64,000 nucleotides of DNA from Brasilonema sp. UFV-L1 (GTDB lineage: Bacteria; Cyanobacteriota; Cyanobacteriia; Cyanobacteriales; Nostocaceae). Shown in pieces: positions 52,899-61,262 of the stretch (position 1 is its first letter; each line of letters opens with the position of its first letter). The DNA lies in assembly GCF_012912105.1 (NCBI RefSeq), contig NZ_QMEA01000063.1:1-64000 (forward strand), given 5' to 3'. The notes beneath the pieces were generated by a model that ran no database searches, was not told the DNA's origin, and saw nothing but the letters and a program-made list of their open reading frames with translations. Position numbers and translations under genes: made by a program.

Positions 52899-53080
52899 GG
52901 CGTTGCTGATTTGAAGTATGAATCTAGTTTTGTCATGCTGAATGTAGCGAAGCGAAATGAAGCATCTGCAGAGATTCTATGTCCTGCGGACACGCTGCGC
53001 TAACGCTTCACTTCGTTACGCTGTCCTGCGGACACGCTGCGCTAACAGAATGACAATTCATACGCTGATTCAGCAACGCC
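52899..53080. mobile_element. MITE, family A, copy 2, overlapping the rebO homologue's 3' end
   Basis: 182 bp, inverse of the copy at 8666-8824, same ends (GGCGTTGCTGA) and exact 8-bp duplication TTCTAGAG (52891-52898, 53081-53088). It is 23 bp longer because a 24-nt GC-rich unit (52981-53004) is repeated at 53023-53046. The right 39 bp encode the last 12 residues and the stop of the rebO homologue. Confidence 0.9.
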
Positions 53081-54601
53081 TTCTAGAGTCTTACCATTTG
53101 TCAAACTCCTCATCAAGTACTTTTTTTTTGCTTTCAATGTTGGTTTGTGAGAAACAATATCGTACACAGCGAAAAGTGCAGACTCGATAGAACCCTGAAG
53201 CCAAGCAGGGTATTTAGAACAATGTTCGCCAGCAAAGAAGAGAGTGTTTTGTGGTCTAGCAGCTTCTAAGTAATTGACAGTATGATTCGATTCATCAGAC
53301 GTATCATCGCTCCAATGAACAGTGCATCCACCAGCACTCCACTCGTAATTACCCCAGGCAATTGAAGCCATATTTAAAACCATACTAGGAGTTTTCAGCT
53401 CTGGGTGAATTTTGCTGACTCTATTCTTGACATAAGCATGACGCTCTTGCTCAGACATCATCCCCAAGCGTTGTGCATCATCGCCGATAGTATAACTAGC
53501 AAGAATCGTACTACCACTTTCAGGGTTGAATTTCACAGAAGGATAGTATATTTGGCGAACGCCATCACCACTGAAAGATGCACCACCCTTGATACCTTGT
53601 TTTTCCCAAAAAGCTTGTTCTGTGTGAAATGCGACCTTGGTTGCTGGACAATATATAGTGTTGTCGATAGATTCTAATTTTCTGTCATCAAATCCGCTTA
53701 ACTTCATCTTCCGCAAGACTGAGAAAGGAATAGTGCATAACACATAGTCACAACTGCGGGTATGCAACTGTCCATTTTCCAAGTAATCCAATTCTACGTG
53801 GTCTTGACATACGCGTATTGCCACTATTTTTTGGTTGCACTGAATCGGAGAGTTGATTGATGCTACCAGACGTTGGATGAGTTGATCCATTCCACCTTTG
53901 AGTTGTAATAAATCGTGACTAGTTTCAACTAAGATGTCACTGAAGAACATATCCAAAGCTTTGCTGCAACGAGCGCGAAAACTTGGGTTATCTTTGAGAA
54001 ATTCTTGTAAGTCGATAGTTTCGCCGTCTTCGCTAAAATAAGGTTCTAAATCCAGTCTTTCTAATTCATCCATTAAATGTGATTTCAAGTCTTGTTCCAA
54101 ACTTTCACGCAAGTTACCAGGAGAAATAGTATCGACGATGGTTTTCAGCCATCCAGCAAAGAGTTGGGTTTTCTCGCTGTAATCATTGTCGGTAAAAATT
54201 CCTTGATAACGCTCTTGAACGAGGCGGGGTGCGTCTTTCATCCGGAAAGTTTTGTCTTGGATGTTTATGAAGGCGTTTTGTTCTTCAAAGACTGTGACAA
54301 ATTTGCAGAGTTTGTCATCCAACCCCATTTGGGATACATAGTGCAGTGTATGCTGATGTTCACTGGGGATACGCATTGCTCCCAGTTCTGCGTAGGGTGC
54401 GTCAGGTTCGTTTCCAAAATGGTGAGTCCAAATTCGACCACCGATACGTGGGCTAGCTTCCATAATATCTACTTGATGACCCAGACGTTCTAACTCATAG
54501 GCTGCAACCAAACCAGCAATCCCCGCGCCGAGAATGGTGATGCGCCTACTTTCGGGGAAGTTTGCTAGTTTGCACATATCGAGCATTGCTGTGGTGTCCA
54601 T
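53042..54601 (-). CDS. rebO: RebO/StaO-type L-tryptophan oxidase
   Basis: 519 aa FAD amine oxidase. GAGIAG at 25-30, PRIGGRIWTHHFG at 51-63, AELGAMRIPSEH with Arg77 (substrate carboxylate Arg of this family), GGMDQLIQRL, CTIPFSVLRKMKLSGFD, GGASFSGDGVRQIYYPS and FFAGEHCSKYPAWLQGSIESA match RebO closely. It would oxidise Trp to indole-3-pyruvate imine and H2O2. Residues 508-519 (GVAESAYELSFC) and the stop come from the MITE, so the original C-terminus is lost. The FAD and substrate motifs precede this, so activity may persist. First gene of the cluster in transcription order. Confidence 0.9.
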   Translation of the reverse strand: MDTTAMLDMCKLANFPESRRITILGAGIAGLVAAYELERLGHQVDIMEASPRIGGRIWTHHFGNEPDAPYAELGAMRIPSEHQHTLHYVSQMGLDDKLCKFVTVFEEQNAFINIQDKTFRMKDAPRLVQERYQGIFTDNDYSEKTQLFAGWLKTIVDTISPGNLRESLEQDLKSHLMDELERLDLEPYFSEDGETIDLQEFLKDNPSFRARCSKALDMFFSDILVETSHDLLQLKGGMDQLIQRLVASINSPIQCNQKIVAIRVCQDHVELDYLENGQLHTRSCDYVLCTIPFSVLRKMKLSGFDDRKLESIDNTIYCPATKVAFHTEQAFWEKQGIKGGASFSGDGVRQIYYPSVKFNPESGSTILASYTIGDDAQRLGMMSEQERHAYVKNRVSKIHPELKTPSMVLNMASIAWGNYEWSAGGCTVHWSDDTSDESNHTVNYLEAARPQNTLFFAGEHCSKYPAWLQGSIESALFAVYDIVSHKPTLKAKKKYLMRSLTNGKTLEGVAESAYELSFC

Positions 54602-55328
54602 TTTTCAATTCCTCCAGTCAATGAGTTGGTTGTTTGTTTCGGGTGTTTCAACCGCTTCAAAAATTTCATACGGCGGAGGAATTTTTTTTATGCACTTGAT
54701 GCTCAAGCTATGTGAAAAAAATAATCAGACTACAGTTAGATGACAAGCATAGATAAGTGATGCGTCAGTAGACAGCCAAACCCTTGCGCGAAAGTCCGGA
54801 GGACAGGCGATCGCAAAGGCGATCGCACAAGACTTGCGATTTAAACAATGCAAGTCTTGTGTCTGCTTCAATTGCTACATCTATGGTTAACGACATTGAT
54901 TTCTCCTGAATTAACGCAAAAACGCTAGCTGTTAAATTCTTCTTGTTTTAGAATCTGATGCATAAACGGATAAGAGTATCAAAGACTTGATTTCTTTCTT
55001 AAATGCAATTTAAGTTGATTATTGACATTAGACGATATGAAAAAGTCGTAAAAAGTACGAAGTTTTCAAATAAGATTTCTAGGAACTTATCGAAAGATTT
55101 TTCTAAAAGTCTTAAAAAGTCATATGTCTGTCTTTTAATTATGTACAACTATATATAGCAGTCCTAAATCATATGCCCGTAGGGCACGCTACGCGCTCCG
55201 TGAAAAACAATATTCCCGATTTCTCAAAGAAGTCGGGAATATGAACCTTGGTATTTTCAAAAAATCAAACAAGCAAAATCAATTGCAAGTTTCTGTCCTA
55301 ATCCTTGTGATGTCGGTGTGATTAATGA
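54602..55328. other. Upstream region of the rebO homologue
   Basis: 727 bp without a gene. It has two GCGATCGC octamers at about 54807-54830 (inside a GTCCGGAGGACA repeat), long AT-rich stretches and a GC-rich dispersed repeat CGTAGGGCACGCTACGCGC (about 55170-55197). The promoter of the cluster should be here; no clear box can be named. Confidence 0.45.
55203..55241 (-). terminator. Rho-independent-type terminator of the VOC gene
   Basis: TATTCCCGA/TCGGGAATA (55211-55241) with inner TTCT/AGAA forms a 13-bp stem with one mismatch and a 3-nt loop. Read on the minus strand it is followed by TTGTTTTT. It lies 88 bp after the stop of the VOC gene at 55329. Confidence 0.6.
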
Positions 55329-55724
55329 CTACTTCAATGCATACTCAGGGTTATATTCAACGAACTCAATCTCATTTCCATCTGGATCATTGACATAAAT
55401 TCTGTGCTTGGTTTCTGAGGCTGTCATTGTGTAATATTCAATCTTCTCAGTATCAAGCAGTTTTTTCAAAGCTTCACCATCTTTAATCACAAAGCCGACA
55501 TGATTTATGCCAATGCTTTCATAGGGCGTATGTACACGCTCTTGATCCGTTTGATCATTGAGGGCAAGATAAAATTGATTATCTCCGAAATGCATCCAGT
55601 GTCTACCCTCAAATACGCCCTCAGCGCGTACATACCAATCAGGAAATAGGATTTGATAAAACTTCTTGGTTGCATCAATATCTTTGCAAGAAACGTTGAT
55701 ATGTTCAAAGCGAATAAAGTTCAT
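55329..55724 (-). CDS. VOC family protein
   Basis: 131 aa from ATG 55724, chosen because AGGAG lies 8 nt upstream and the fold starts at MNFIRFEHINVSCKDIDATKKFY. The frame runs 39 bp further. Likely metal ligands are His in RFEHINV, His in GINHVGFVI and Glu in NEIEFVEYNP, the standard His/His/Glu pattern of VOC enzymes. It could be a dioxygenase, a lactoylglutathione lyase-type enzyme or a binding protein. It is divergent in place from the cluster, separated by a terminator and 0.7 kb from rebO, so membership is uncertain. Confidence 0.8.
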   Translation of the reverse strand: MNFIRFEHINVSCKDIDATKKFYQILFPDWYVRAEGVFEGRHWMHFGDNQFYLALNDQTDQERVHTPYESIGINHVGFVIKDGEALKKLLDTEKIEYYTMTASETKHRIYVNDPDGNEIEFVEYNPEYALK

Positions 55725-55763
55725 ATTTTTCTCCTTTGCGCCGAACCCTGTGTCATGAATCAA

Positions 55764-56103
55764 TGAACAGTTATCAAATCGATAATTGATAACTGATAAC
55801 TGATCATTGATTAGTAGTTAAATCGGCAAAGCACCGAAAACTGCAGCAAATCCTGCATCTAAGTGAGTAACCTCACTGACAACAAGGCTTTGCATACCTG
55901 GTGGGTTCTTAATTTCATCTATCTGTTTAAATCATAGTCGATATGAGTATGAGTTTGCCAGACTTTAGCAAAAAAAAATCGCTGACATTTTATCTGCCTG
56001 CGATTATCTGGTGAGTATTGAATCACTGGCTGTCACATTTGGGACAGTGTTGTGGTGGTCACAAATTTGGAGTAAAGATTGACAATTAAAGCTTTTTATG
56101 TAA
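55764..56103. other. Intergenic, no gene recognised
   Basis: Starts with a TTATCAA/TTGATAACTGATAACTG repeat (about 55768-55806) of the type also at 1.45 and 25.8 kb. The rest is AT-rich with no ORF. Confidence 0.4.
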
Positions 56104-56463
56104 TCACAACGGATACGAAGAAGAAGAAACTTTCTCATCAAATCCGCATACGACCTTGTTGTCAGCCGGGTTGTAAGGCATTAACTCAGCAACTTGCGCT
56201 TTGTTAAGTCTGTTAACGCAGATGCGTCTTGTCGTTTGATCAACCTCAGATTCATCGTAAGGTAGTAATACCTGCTTGTTAGTCATTCCGTCATTAAGCT
56301 CGACAACCAAGTACTGAAAATGTCCAGCTTCATCAACCAAAATATCCACTACTTGCCCCGCCTTTTCCTCTTGAGCTGTATAGACTTCAAAGTGCATGAG
56401 GTCATGCTCCTTAAATGAACGACGGGAACTTGCTTCAAAATCTTCAATTCTTAAAAGTGTCAT
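56104..56463 (-). CDS. PRC-barrel domain protein
   Basis: 119 aa. An early PRC-barrel strand pattern FEVYTAQEEKAGQVVDILVDEAGHFQYLVVEL (residues ~25-56) and QVLLPYDESEVDQTTRRICV follow the fold of PRC-barrel proteins, which bind RNA or photosystem/ribosome partners. No enzyme motif. The C-terminus VSSSSYPL is a flexible tail. It precedes, with 113 bp between, the DUF1816 gene on the same strand; both are small cyanobacterial accessory proteins. Confidence 0.8.
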   Translation of the reverse strand: MTLLRIEDFEASSRRSFKEHDLMHFEVYTAQEEKAGQVVDILVDEAGHFQYLVVELNDGMTNKQVLLPYDESEVDQTTRRICVNRLNKAQVAELMPYNPADNKVVCGFDEKVSSSSYPL

Positions 56464-56576
56464 AATTTTCTCCAGTTTTTTATCTGGTTTTCTGCTTTAT
56501 AAGTGCTCTCTTCTCACGACAACTCTATTTTTCTGAGTCATTAAGCTAAATCTAGGTAATAAAACTCTCTGCAATT

Positions 56577-56789
56577 TTAAAAACTCTTTACCAATTCATC
56601 CTTGGGGAAAATTGTTAGCTCCTTTGGCTCACACCATTTAATCTGAACAGTAATTCCTTGTGCTCCTTCGTTAACTAGATCCTCAATGTAGCCATCTTGG
56701 TCAACAATAGCTTGCTCAACATTATCGAAAGGTCCAAAGTAGTAGGTACAGCAGGGCTTATTGGAGATAATTTCTACCCAACAGTCCAT
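56577..56789 (-). CDS. DUF1816 domain protein
   Basis: 70 aa from ATG 56789. Upstream ATGs at 56795 and 56828 are possible, but AAGGAG is 9 nt before 56789 and the family starts at CWVEI. The sequence CWVEIISNKPCCTYYFGPFDNVEQA ... GYIEDLVNEGAQGITVQIKWCEP is the DUF1816 signature, a small cyanobacterial domain sometimes linked to phycobilisome loci. Function unknown. Likely transcribed with its own ribosome site. Confidence 0.8.
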   Translation of the reverse strand: MDCWVEIISNKPCCTYYFGPFDNVEQAIVDQDGYIEDLVNEGAQGITVQIKWCEPKELTIFPKDELVKSF

Positions 56790-57073
56790 TTTCATGAGCT
56801 CCTTTTCAATAGTTGGTGTGAAAATCATGGCAGTTCTGTGTAATTATCTTAATGGCACTACTTACGCGTTCCCGATTTGGTACTTACTTCAAAAGTGACC
56901 ACAAAGTTTATTTTCTGAAGATTTGATTTATTTTTTAGATTATAAAAAGTAGTTGTCAAATTCAGTCGGTTACTTACCCAATTTTTATAGGTAGATATCC
57001 GCTTTTAGTTGTGAGGCTGAACTCAACCTTTGCTCTGGGAGGATGAATGGGGTAGTTGGCTCACAGTAAACTT

Positions 57074-58159
57074 ATGGTCAATAAAAAAGCACTACCTCAA
57101 CAGATGGATAGCAACTTAGAAAATATTTTACAAGCTCAACTCAACCAATCACTTCACTTCACTGGCTGTATGGGTGTCAATGTTGCTATCAATGATGAGA
57201 AACATGGAACCTTCTTAGGAAGCAGTGGTTTCTCGGATCTTGATGCCAAAGAACCTCTTGGTGTCAATCGCTCATTTTACATTTACAGCATTACCAAAAC
57301 CTTTGTTTCTGTTTGCTTATTGCGTTTAGCTCAGGATAAACTGTTAAATTTAGATGATCCACTGACGAAATGGTTACCTCAAATGCCATTTGAGGATACT
57401 ATCACCTTGCGTCGGTTGCTAAATCATACAAGTGGAGTACCGAGTTACACGAACCTTGAAGATTATTTGCCTGCTGTCTGTGAAAATCCTTCCGTTCCTT
57501 GGACACATGAGAAAGTTGCTGAATTAACCTGTACAGGAAAACTCGATTTTGAACCACCAGAAGGATGGAGTTATTCAAACACAGGTTATATGTTGCTGTA
57601 TGAAGTGATTGAAGCAGTTAGTGGTAAAAAATTTGCCCAAGCGTTAGAAGACAACGTGTTTTCAGTATTGAATTTACAAAATACTTATGTTGCTCATCAT
57701 GTTGACACAAAAAGCGTTCTGACACCTGGTTATTGTCGATACCTAAATTCAGAACGAATTATGGAGAATGTCATTCCTCGTTATCATCCAGATTGGTGTG
57801 CAACAGGACTTATTGCTTCTACGTCTGAAGAAGTTGTGAAATTTTTTGACGGTCTTTTCTCTGGTAAACTATTAGCTTCCACACAATTAGAGCAGATGCT
57901 CACCCTTGTACCTACTGGTACTCGCGAGCCTTGGTATAAAAAACCTTGTTATGGTTTAGGAATCATGGCAGATCCTGAATCTAGGTATGGTGAGAAGTAT
58001 GGGCATGGTGGAGATGGTCCTGGTTATAATCTATGGGCGATGCATTTACCCAATTTTCACGGACGCAAACTGACGTTAGCAGTTTTTTGTAATACTTCTG
58101 TTATTGGTCATCCTTATGGAATGGTGAATGATTTATTGCGTGTTCTTGAAGCTGTATAG
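57074..58159 (+). CDS. Serine hydrolase of the beta-lactamase (class C/PBP4*) fold
   Basis: 361 aa from ATG 57074; a TTG at 57056 in the same frame is also possible, with GGGAGG at 57039. Motifs: nucleophile Ser-x-x-Lys in YSITKTF, Tyr-x-Asn in YSNTGYM, and the HxG box YGHGGDGPGYN. No signal peptide visible, so cytosolic esterase/peptidase rather than a secreted lactamase. Could hydrolyse an ester or lactone. Oriented opposite to the indolocarbazole genes and 2.4 kb away; a link is unproven. Confidence 0.85.
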   Translation: MVNKKALPQQMDSNLENILQAQLNQSLHFTGCMGVNVAINDEKHGTFLGSSGFSDLDAKEPLGVNRSFYIYSITKTFVSVCLLRLAQDKLLNLDDPLTKWLPQMPFEDTITLRRLLNHTSGVPSYTNLEDYLPAVCENPSVPWTHEKVAELTCTGKLDFEPPEGWSYSNTGYMLLYEVIEAVSGKKFAQALEDNVFSVLNLQNTYVAHHVDTKSVLTPGYCRYLNSERIMENVIPRYHPDWCATGLIASTSEEVVKFFDGLFSGKLLASTQLEQMLTLVPTGTREPWYKKPCYGLGIMADPESRYGEKYGHGGDGPGYNLWAMHLPNFHGRKLTLAVFCNTSVIGHPYGMVNDLLRVLEAV

Positions 58160-58204
58160 CAAACGGGTGAAAGGAATACCTTCCATCCGTAAAATTGCTT
58201 TATT

Positions 58205-58978
58205 TTAACTTCGTCGATTCACTTGGGTAACGCTAGCCTGGTCAACTGGCATAAGTACAACTTCGTTAATATTTACGTGGGTTGGTCGCGTAACGCAGAA
58301 AAATATTACATCGGCAACATCATCTGGAGTCAGAGGCTTGACTCCTTGGTAAACTTTTTTAGCACGTTCAGTATCCCCATGAAACCGTACCTCGCTAAAT
58401 TCCGTTTCTACCATACCAGGGTCAACAGAACTCACGCGGATGGAGGTTCCTAATAAGTCTTGTTTCAAACCTTCAGAAATCGCTCTGACAGCAGCTTTCG
58501 TGCCACAATAGACGTTACCACCAGGATATGTCTGATGTCCAGCGATCGAACCAATGTTGACAACATGACCGCGATCGCGTTTCACCATTCCAGGGACAAC
58601 ATAACGAGTCAAGTAGAGCAAACCTTTGATGTTGGTATCAATCATTTCTTCCCAGTCTTGAAAGTCGCCTGAGTGGAGTTTGTCTAAACCGCGACTCAAA
58701 CCAGCGTTGTTGATTAAGATATCAATTTCAGACCAGGAGGGAGGTAGGCTAGAAATGGCAGATTCTACAGCAAGGCGATCGCGCACATCTAATTGTAATA
58801 AATGAATGTCAGTCGCAAAGTTTTTGCTCACCTCATCTGCTAACTCTTGCAACCGCTCCAACCGTCGTGCAGCTAAAATGAGTTTTGCACCTGCATTTGC
58901 GAATATTTTGGCACAAGCCGCACCAATACCGCTGCTTGCACCAGTAATCAAAACAATTTGATTTTGAATCGAAAGCAT
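58205..58978 (-). CDS. SDR-family oxidoreductase (YdfG-like)
   Basis: 257 aa classical short-chain dehydrogenase. TGASSGIG at ~12-19 binds NAD(P); ARR at the end of beta-2 (LILAARRLERL) favours NADP. NNAG is near 90, the catalytic Ser is in NIGSIAG, and YCGTK gives Tyr and Lys. It is similar to YdfG, an NADP-dependent 3-hydroxy acid dehydrogenase (Ser/allo-Thr oxidation). It converges on the serine hydrolase gene with 45 bp between stops. Housekeeping or tailoring role cannot be decided. Confidence 0.9.
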   Translation of the reverse strand: MLSIQNQIVLITGASSGIGAACAKIFANAGAKLILAARRLERLQELADEVSKNFATDIHLLQLDVRDRLAVESAISSLPPSWSEIDILINNAGLSRGLDKLHSGDFQDWEEMIDTNIKGLLYLTRYVVPGMVKRDRGHVVNIGSIAGHQTYPGGNVYCGTKAAVRAISEGLKQDLLGTSIRVSSVDPGMVETEFSEVRFHGDTERAKKVYQGVKPLTPDDVADVIFFCVTRPTHVNINEVVLMPVDQASVTQVNRRS

Positions 58979-59047
58979 TTTTATTCAAGGGTCAAAAGTC
59001 AACAGTCAAAAGCATTTTACTAATGACTAATGACCAATGACTAATAA

Positions 59048-60004
59048 TTAGTTTTTCACGACTTGTATCCGTTGAGTTATCATGACCATGCCATCTCCAC
59101 GCATGATGACAGCAGAAACCCATTGACTACCGGGAACAGCTGGTGCGCGTCCAACTTTAAAAATTCCACCAGATGTAAGTAATTCTAAATCCACAGGTGT
59201 AGGAGTCAGCAATTTGTCTGGTTTAACAGGTTCTTCTAACGCTGTTCCTAATAAATAATCATCACCTAAAGGTTCTTGGACAATCGCGTCAAGATTAAAC
59301 TGCTGACCAACTTTGACTTGCTGTGGTAACTTGAACTCTACTTTAGGTGGCTTGGTACCAGAAGTCAATTGAGTACGTTCAGACAAAATGTCTTGGCGGA
59401 TAATTTTGCCTCCTGCAATGTGCTGGCGTGACCTAATCGTCGCATTGAAGACCGAGTTTTCACGGTTAAAAGAAGGCATGCCAGTGATATTAGTTACTGT
59501 GTCGGCAACAATGGTATTACCTTCAGATTTCCAAGATTGTACCTGAGTGCTGTACTTCAATTGGGGGTATCGCTGCCAAAGTGCAGTTAAAGCTTTTTCC
59601 ATATTTTGATGAGTTAAGCCGTCTGAGTGAGTGAAATTAGGACTGTAGAACTGCATAACTGCTTTGATATTACGTTGGCTTGCTGCTGCATCAATTTGCG
59701 TCAACAAGTTTTTCAGTTCAGCAGGTGTGTTTTGAGGAGCATTTTGAGGTGTGTTTTGGGGTATATTTTGGGGTGTGTTTTGGGGTGTATTTTGGAGTGT
59801 ATTAGCTTGAGCAGATTTCCAACTCGTTAATAAACCGAGTGTCAGCAGTGAAGCAGGTGTGTTTTGAAGTGTGTTTTGAGGTGTACTAGCTTGAGCAGAT
59901 TTCCAACTCGTTAGTAAAGTGAGTGTCAGCAGGGAATAAACTAGCAAGCGAGTCGGTTGCAACATTGTTTGACGTTTGTGTAAAAAGGAAGCAAAATTTG
60001 GCAT
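59048..60004 (-). CDS. Secreted NTF2-like protein with duplicated signal region
   Basis: 318 aa; a start at MLQPTRLLVYSLL (residue 14) fits a signal peptide better. The export segment is duplicated: LLTLTLLTSWKSAQASTPQN (~28-47) recurs as LLTLGLLTSWKSAQANTLQN. A run of TPQN-type 4-residue repeats follows to about residue 95. Residues ~96-215 look like an NTF2/SnoaL-like cone (AVMQFYSPNFTHSDGL, TNITGMPSFNRENS), then a beta-rich domain. Function unknown; extracytoplasmic. It is divergent from murG. Confidence 0.7.
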   Translation of the reverse strand: MPNFASFLHKRQTMLQPTRLLVYSLLTLTLLTSWKSAQASTPQNTLQNTPASLLTLGLLTSWKSAQANTLQNTPQNTPQNIPQNTPQNAPQNTPAELKNLLTQIDAAASQRNIKAVMQFYSPNFTHSDGLTHQNMEKALTALWQRYPQLKYSTQVQSWKSEGNTIVADTVTNITGMPSFNRENSVFNATIRSRQHIAGGKIIRQDILSERTQLTSGTKPPKVEFKLPQQVKVGQQFNLDAIVQEPLGDDYLLGTALEEPVKPDKLLTPTPVDLELLTSGGIFKVGRAPAVPGSQWVSAVIMRGDGMVMITQRIQVVKN

Positions 60005-60089
60005 GAGTAATAATTGGCAACTTGACGACAGAAGGGATGGAAGTTGTTTTATTTTAGGTTAAGCTAAGCGCTAACAGGGTGGAGAGTTG

Positions 60090-61163
60090 ATGATACAAAC
60101 CCCTATACGGTTATTAATAGCTGCTAGTGGGACTGGTGGACATGTGTTTCCGGCGATCGCACTAGCTGAACATTTGAGCGATTATCAAATCGAATGGCTT
60201 GGTGTTCCCAATCGATTAGAAACTCAGCTTGTTCCCAAGCAGTATCGATTGAATACGATTGCGGTTGAAGGTTTTCAGAAAGGTTTTGGAATTTCTTCAC
60301 TTCGCACTTTAGGAAAACTGATTGGTTCAATTTTAAAAGTCAGGAAACTTTTACGACAAGGAAATTTTCAGGGAGTGTTCACGACAGGGGGTTACATTGC
60401 TGCACCTGCTGTCATTGCAGCGCGTTCCTTGGGTTTACCTGTCATTCTCCACGAAGCGAATGCCTTACCAGGTAAAGTCACTCGCTTTTTGGGACCTTGG
60501 TGTAGTACAGTGGCGGTGGGTTTTGAAGCAGCTTCTCAATACTTACCTCGCGTCAAAACAATTTACACTAGTACTCCCGTACGTTCTCAATTTTTGTCAG
60601 AAGAAATTGAAGCATCCTTGGATCTCCCTATTCCTCAGGATGTTCCTGTCATCGTTGTCTTTGGTGGTAGCCAGGGAGCAGTTGCTATCAATAAGCTGGT
60701 ACGACAGTCTGCCAGTGCTTGGTTTGATGCTGGTGCTTGGGTTGTGCATTTGACAGGTGATAAGGATCCTGAAGCTGAGACTTTGAAACATCCGCAGTAT
60801 ATTTGTGTACCATTTTATGATAATATGGCTGCTTTACTGCGAAGAGCGAATTTAGCAATTACTCGTTCGGGAGCAGGTAGTTTAATCGAAATGGCAGTGT
60901 GTGGAACACCAGCAATTTTGATTCCATACCCATTTGCAGCAGAAGACCATCAGACTTACAATGCAAAAGTTTTTACCTCTGTTGGTGCGGCGAGCATGTT
61001 TCAACAATCAGAGTTGACGGCTGAAGTTTTGCAAAGTCAGGTATTGGATTTGTTACAGCATCCGGAAGAGTTGCGAAAAATGGGAGAGGCGGCGAAGGCG
61101 ATCGCAACTCCTGATAGTGCAGAAAAATTAGCACAGCTAGTGCGTGAGGTGGTGGAGAGGTAA
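60090..61163 (+). CDS. murG: UDP-GlcNAc:lipid I transferase
   Basis: 357 aa from ATG 60090, with GGTGGAG just upstream; a TTG one codon earlier is less likely. GASGTGGH-type loop (AASGTGGHVFPA, residues ~11-22), HEANALPGKVTRFL, FGGSQGAVAINKLV, TRSGAGSLIEMAVCGTPAILIPYPFAAEDHQTYNA are the GT28 MurG motifs. It makes lipid II on the inner membrane face for peptidoglycan. The 3' end (from 61066, AAGAGTTGCG) is copied at 62257-62381 inside the next gene. Confidence 0.95.
   Translation: MIQTPIRLLIAASGTGGHVFPAIALAEHLSDYQIEWLGVPNRLETQLVPKQYRLNTIAVEGFQKGFGISSLRTLGKLIGSILKVRKLLRQGNFQGVFTTGGYIAAPAVIAARSLGLPVILHEANALPGKVTRFLGPWCSTVAVGFEAASQYLPRVKTIYTSTPVRSQFLSEEIEASLDLPIPQDVPVIVVFGGSQGAVAINKLVRQSASAWFDAGAWVVHLTGDKDPEAETLKHPQYICVPFYDNMAALLRRANLAITRSGAGSLIEMAVCGTPAILIPYPFAAEDHQTYNAKVFTSVGAASMFQQSELTAEVLQSQVLDLLQHPEELRKMGEAAKAIATPDSAEKLAQLVREVVER
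61066..61162 (+). repeat. murG 3' end, direct repeat unit 1
   Basis: This 97-bp stretch, from AAGAGTTGCGAAAAATGGG to the stop, recurs at 62257-62381 with a few substitutions and a 27-nt insertion. The encoded tails are ELRKMGEAAKAI-ATPDSAEKLAQLVREVVER here and the same with two differences there. Confidence 0.9.
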
Positions 61164-61262
61164 CAATTCAAAATTCAAAATTCAAAATGGGCTGCGCCCC
61201 GCTGCGCTAACAAAATTCAAAAAGAAACGCAAAAGACCAACAGATCAGTTACCTAACTCACG

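Noticed and set aside
48739-54601. Violacein pathway (VioA-VioB)
   Set aside because: VioA/VioB-like enzymes are present, but vioC, vioD and vioE are absent while a RebC-type enzyme and P450s are present, so the indolocarbazole route fits better.
57056-58159. Beta-lactamase-fold hydrolase as a resistance gene of the cluster
   Set aside because: Motifs are real, but it is in opposite orientation, 2.4 kb from the cluster and not secreted; nothing ties it to resistance.
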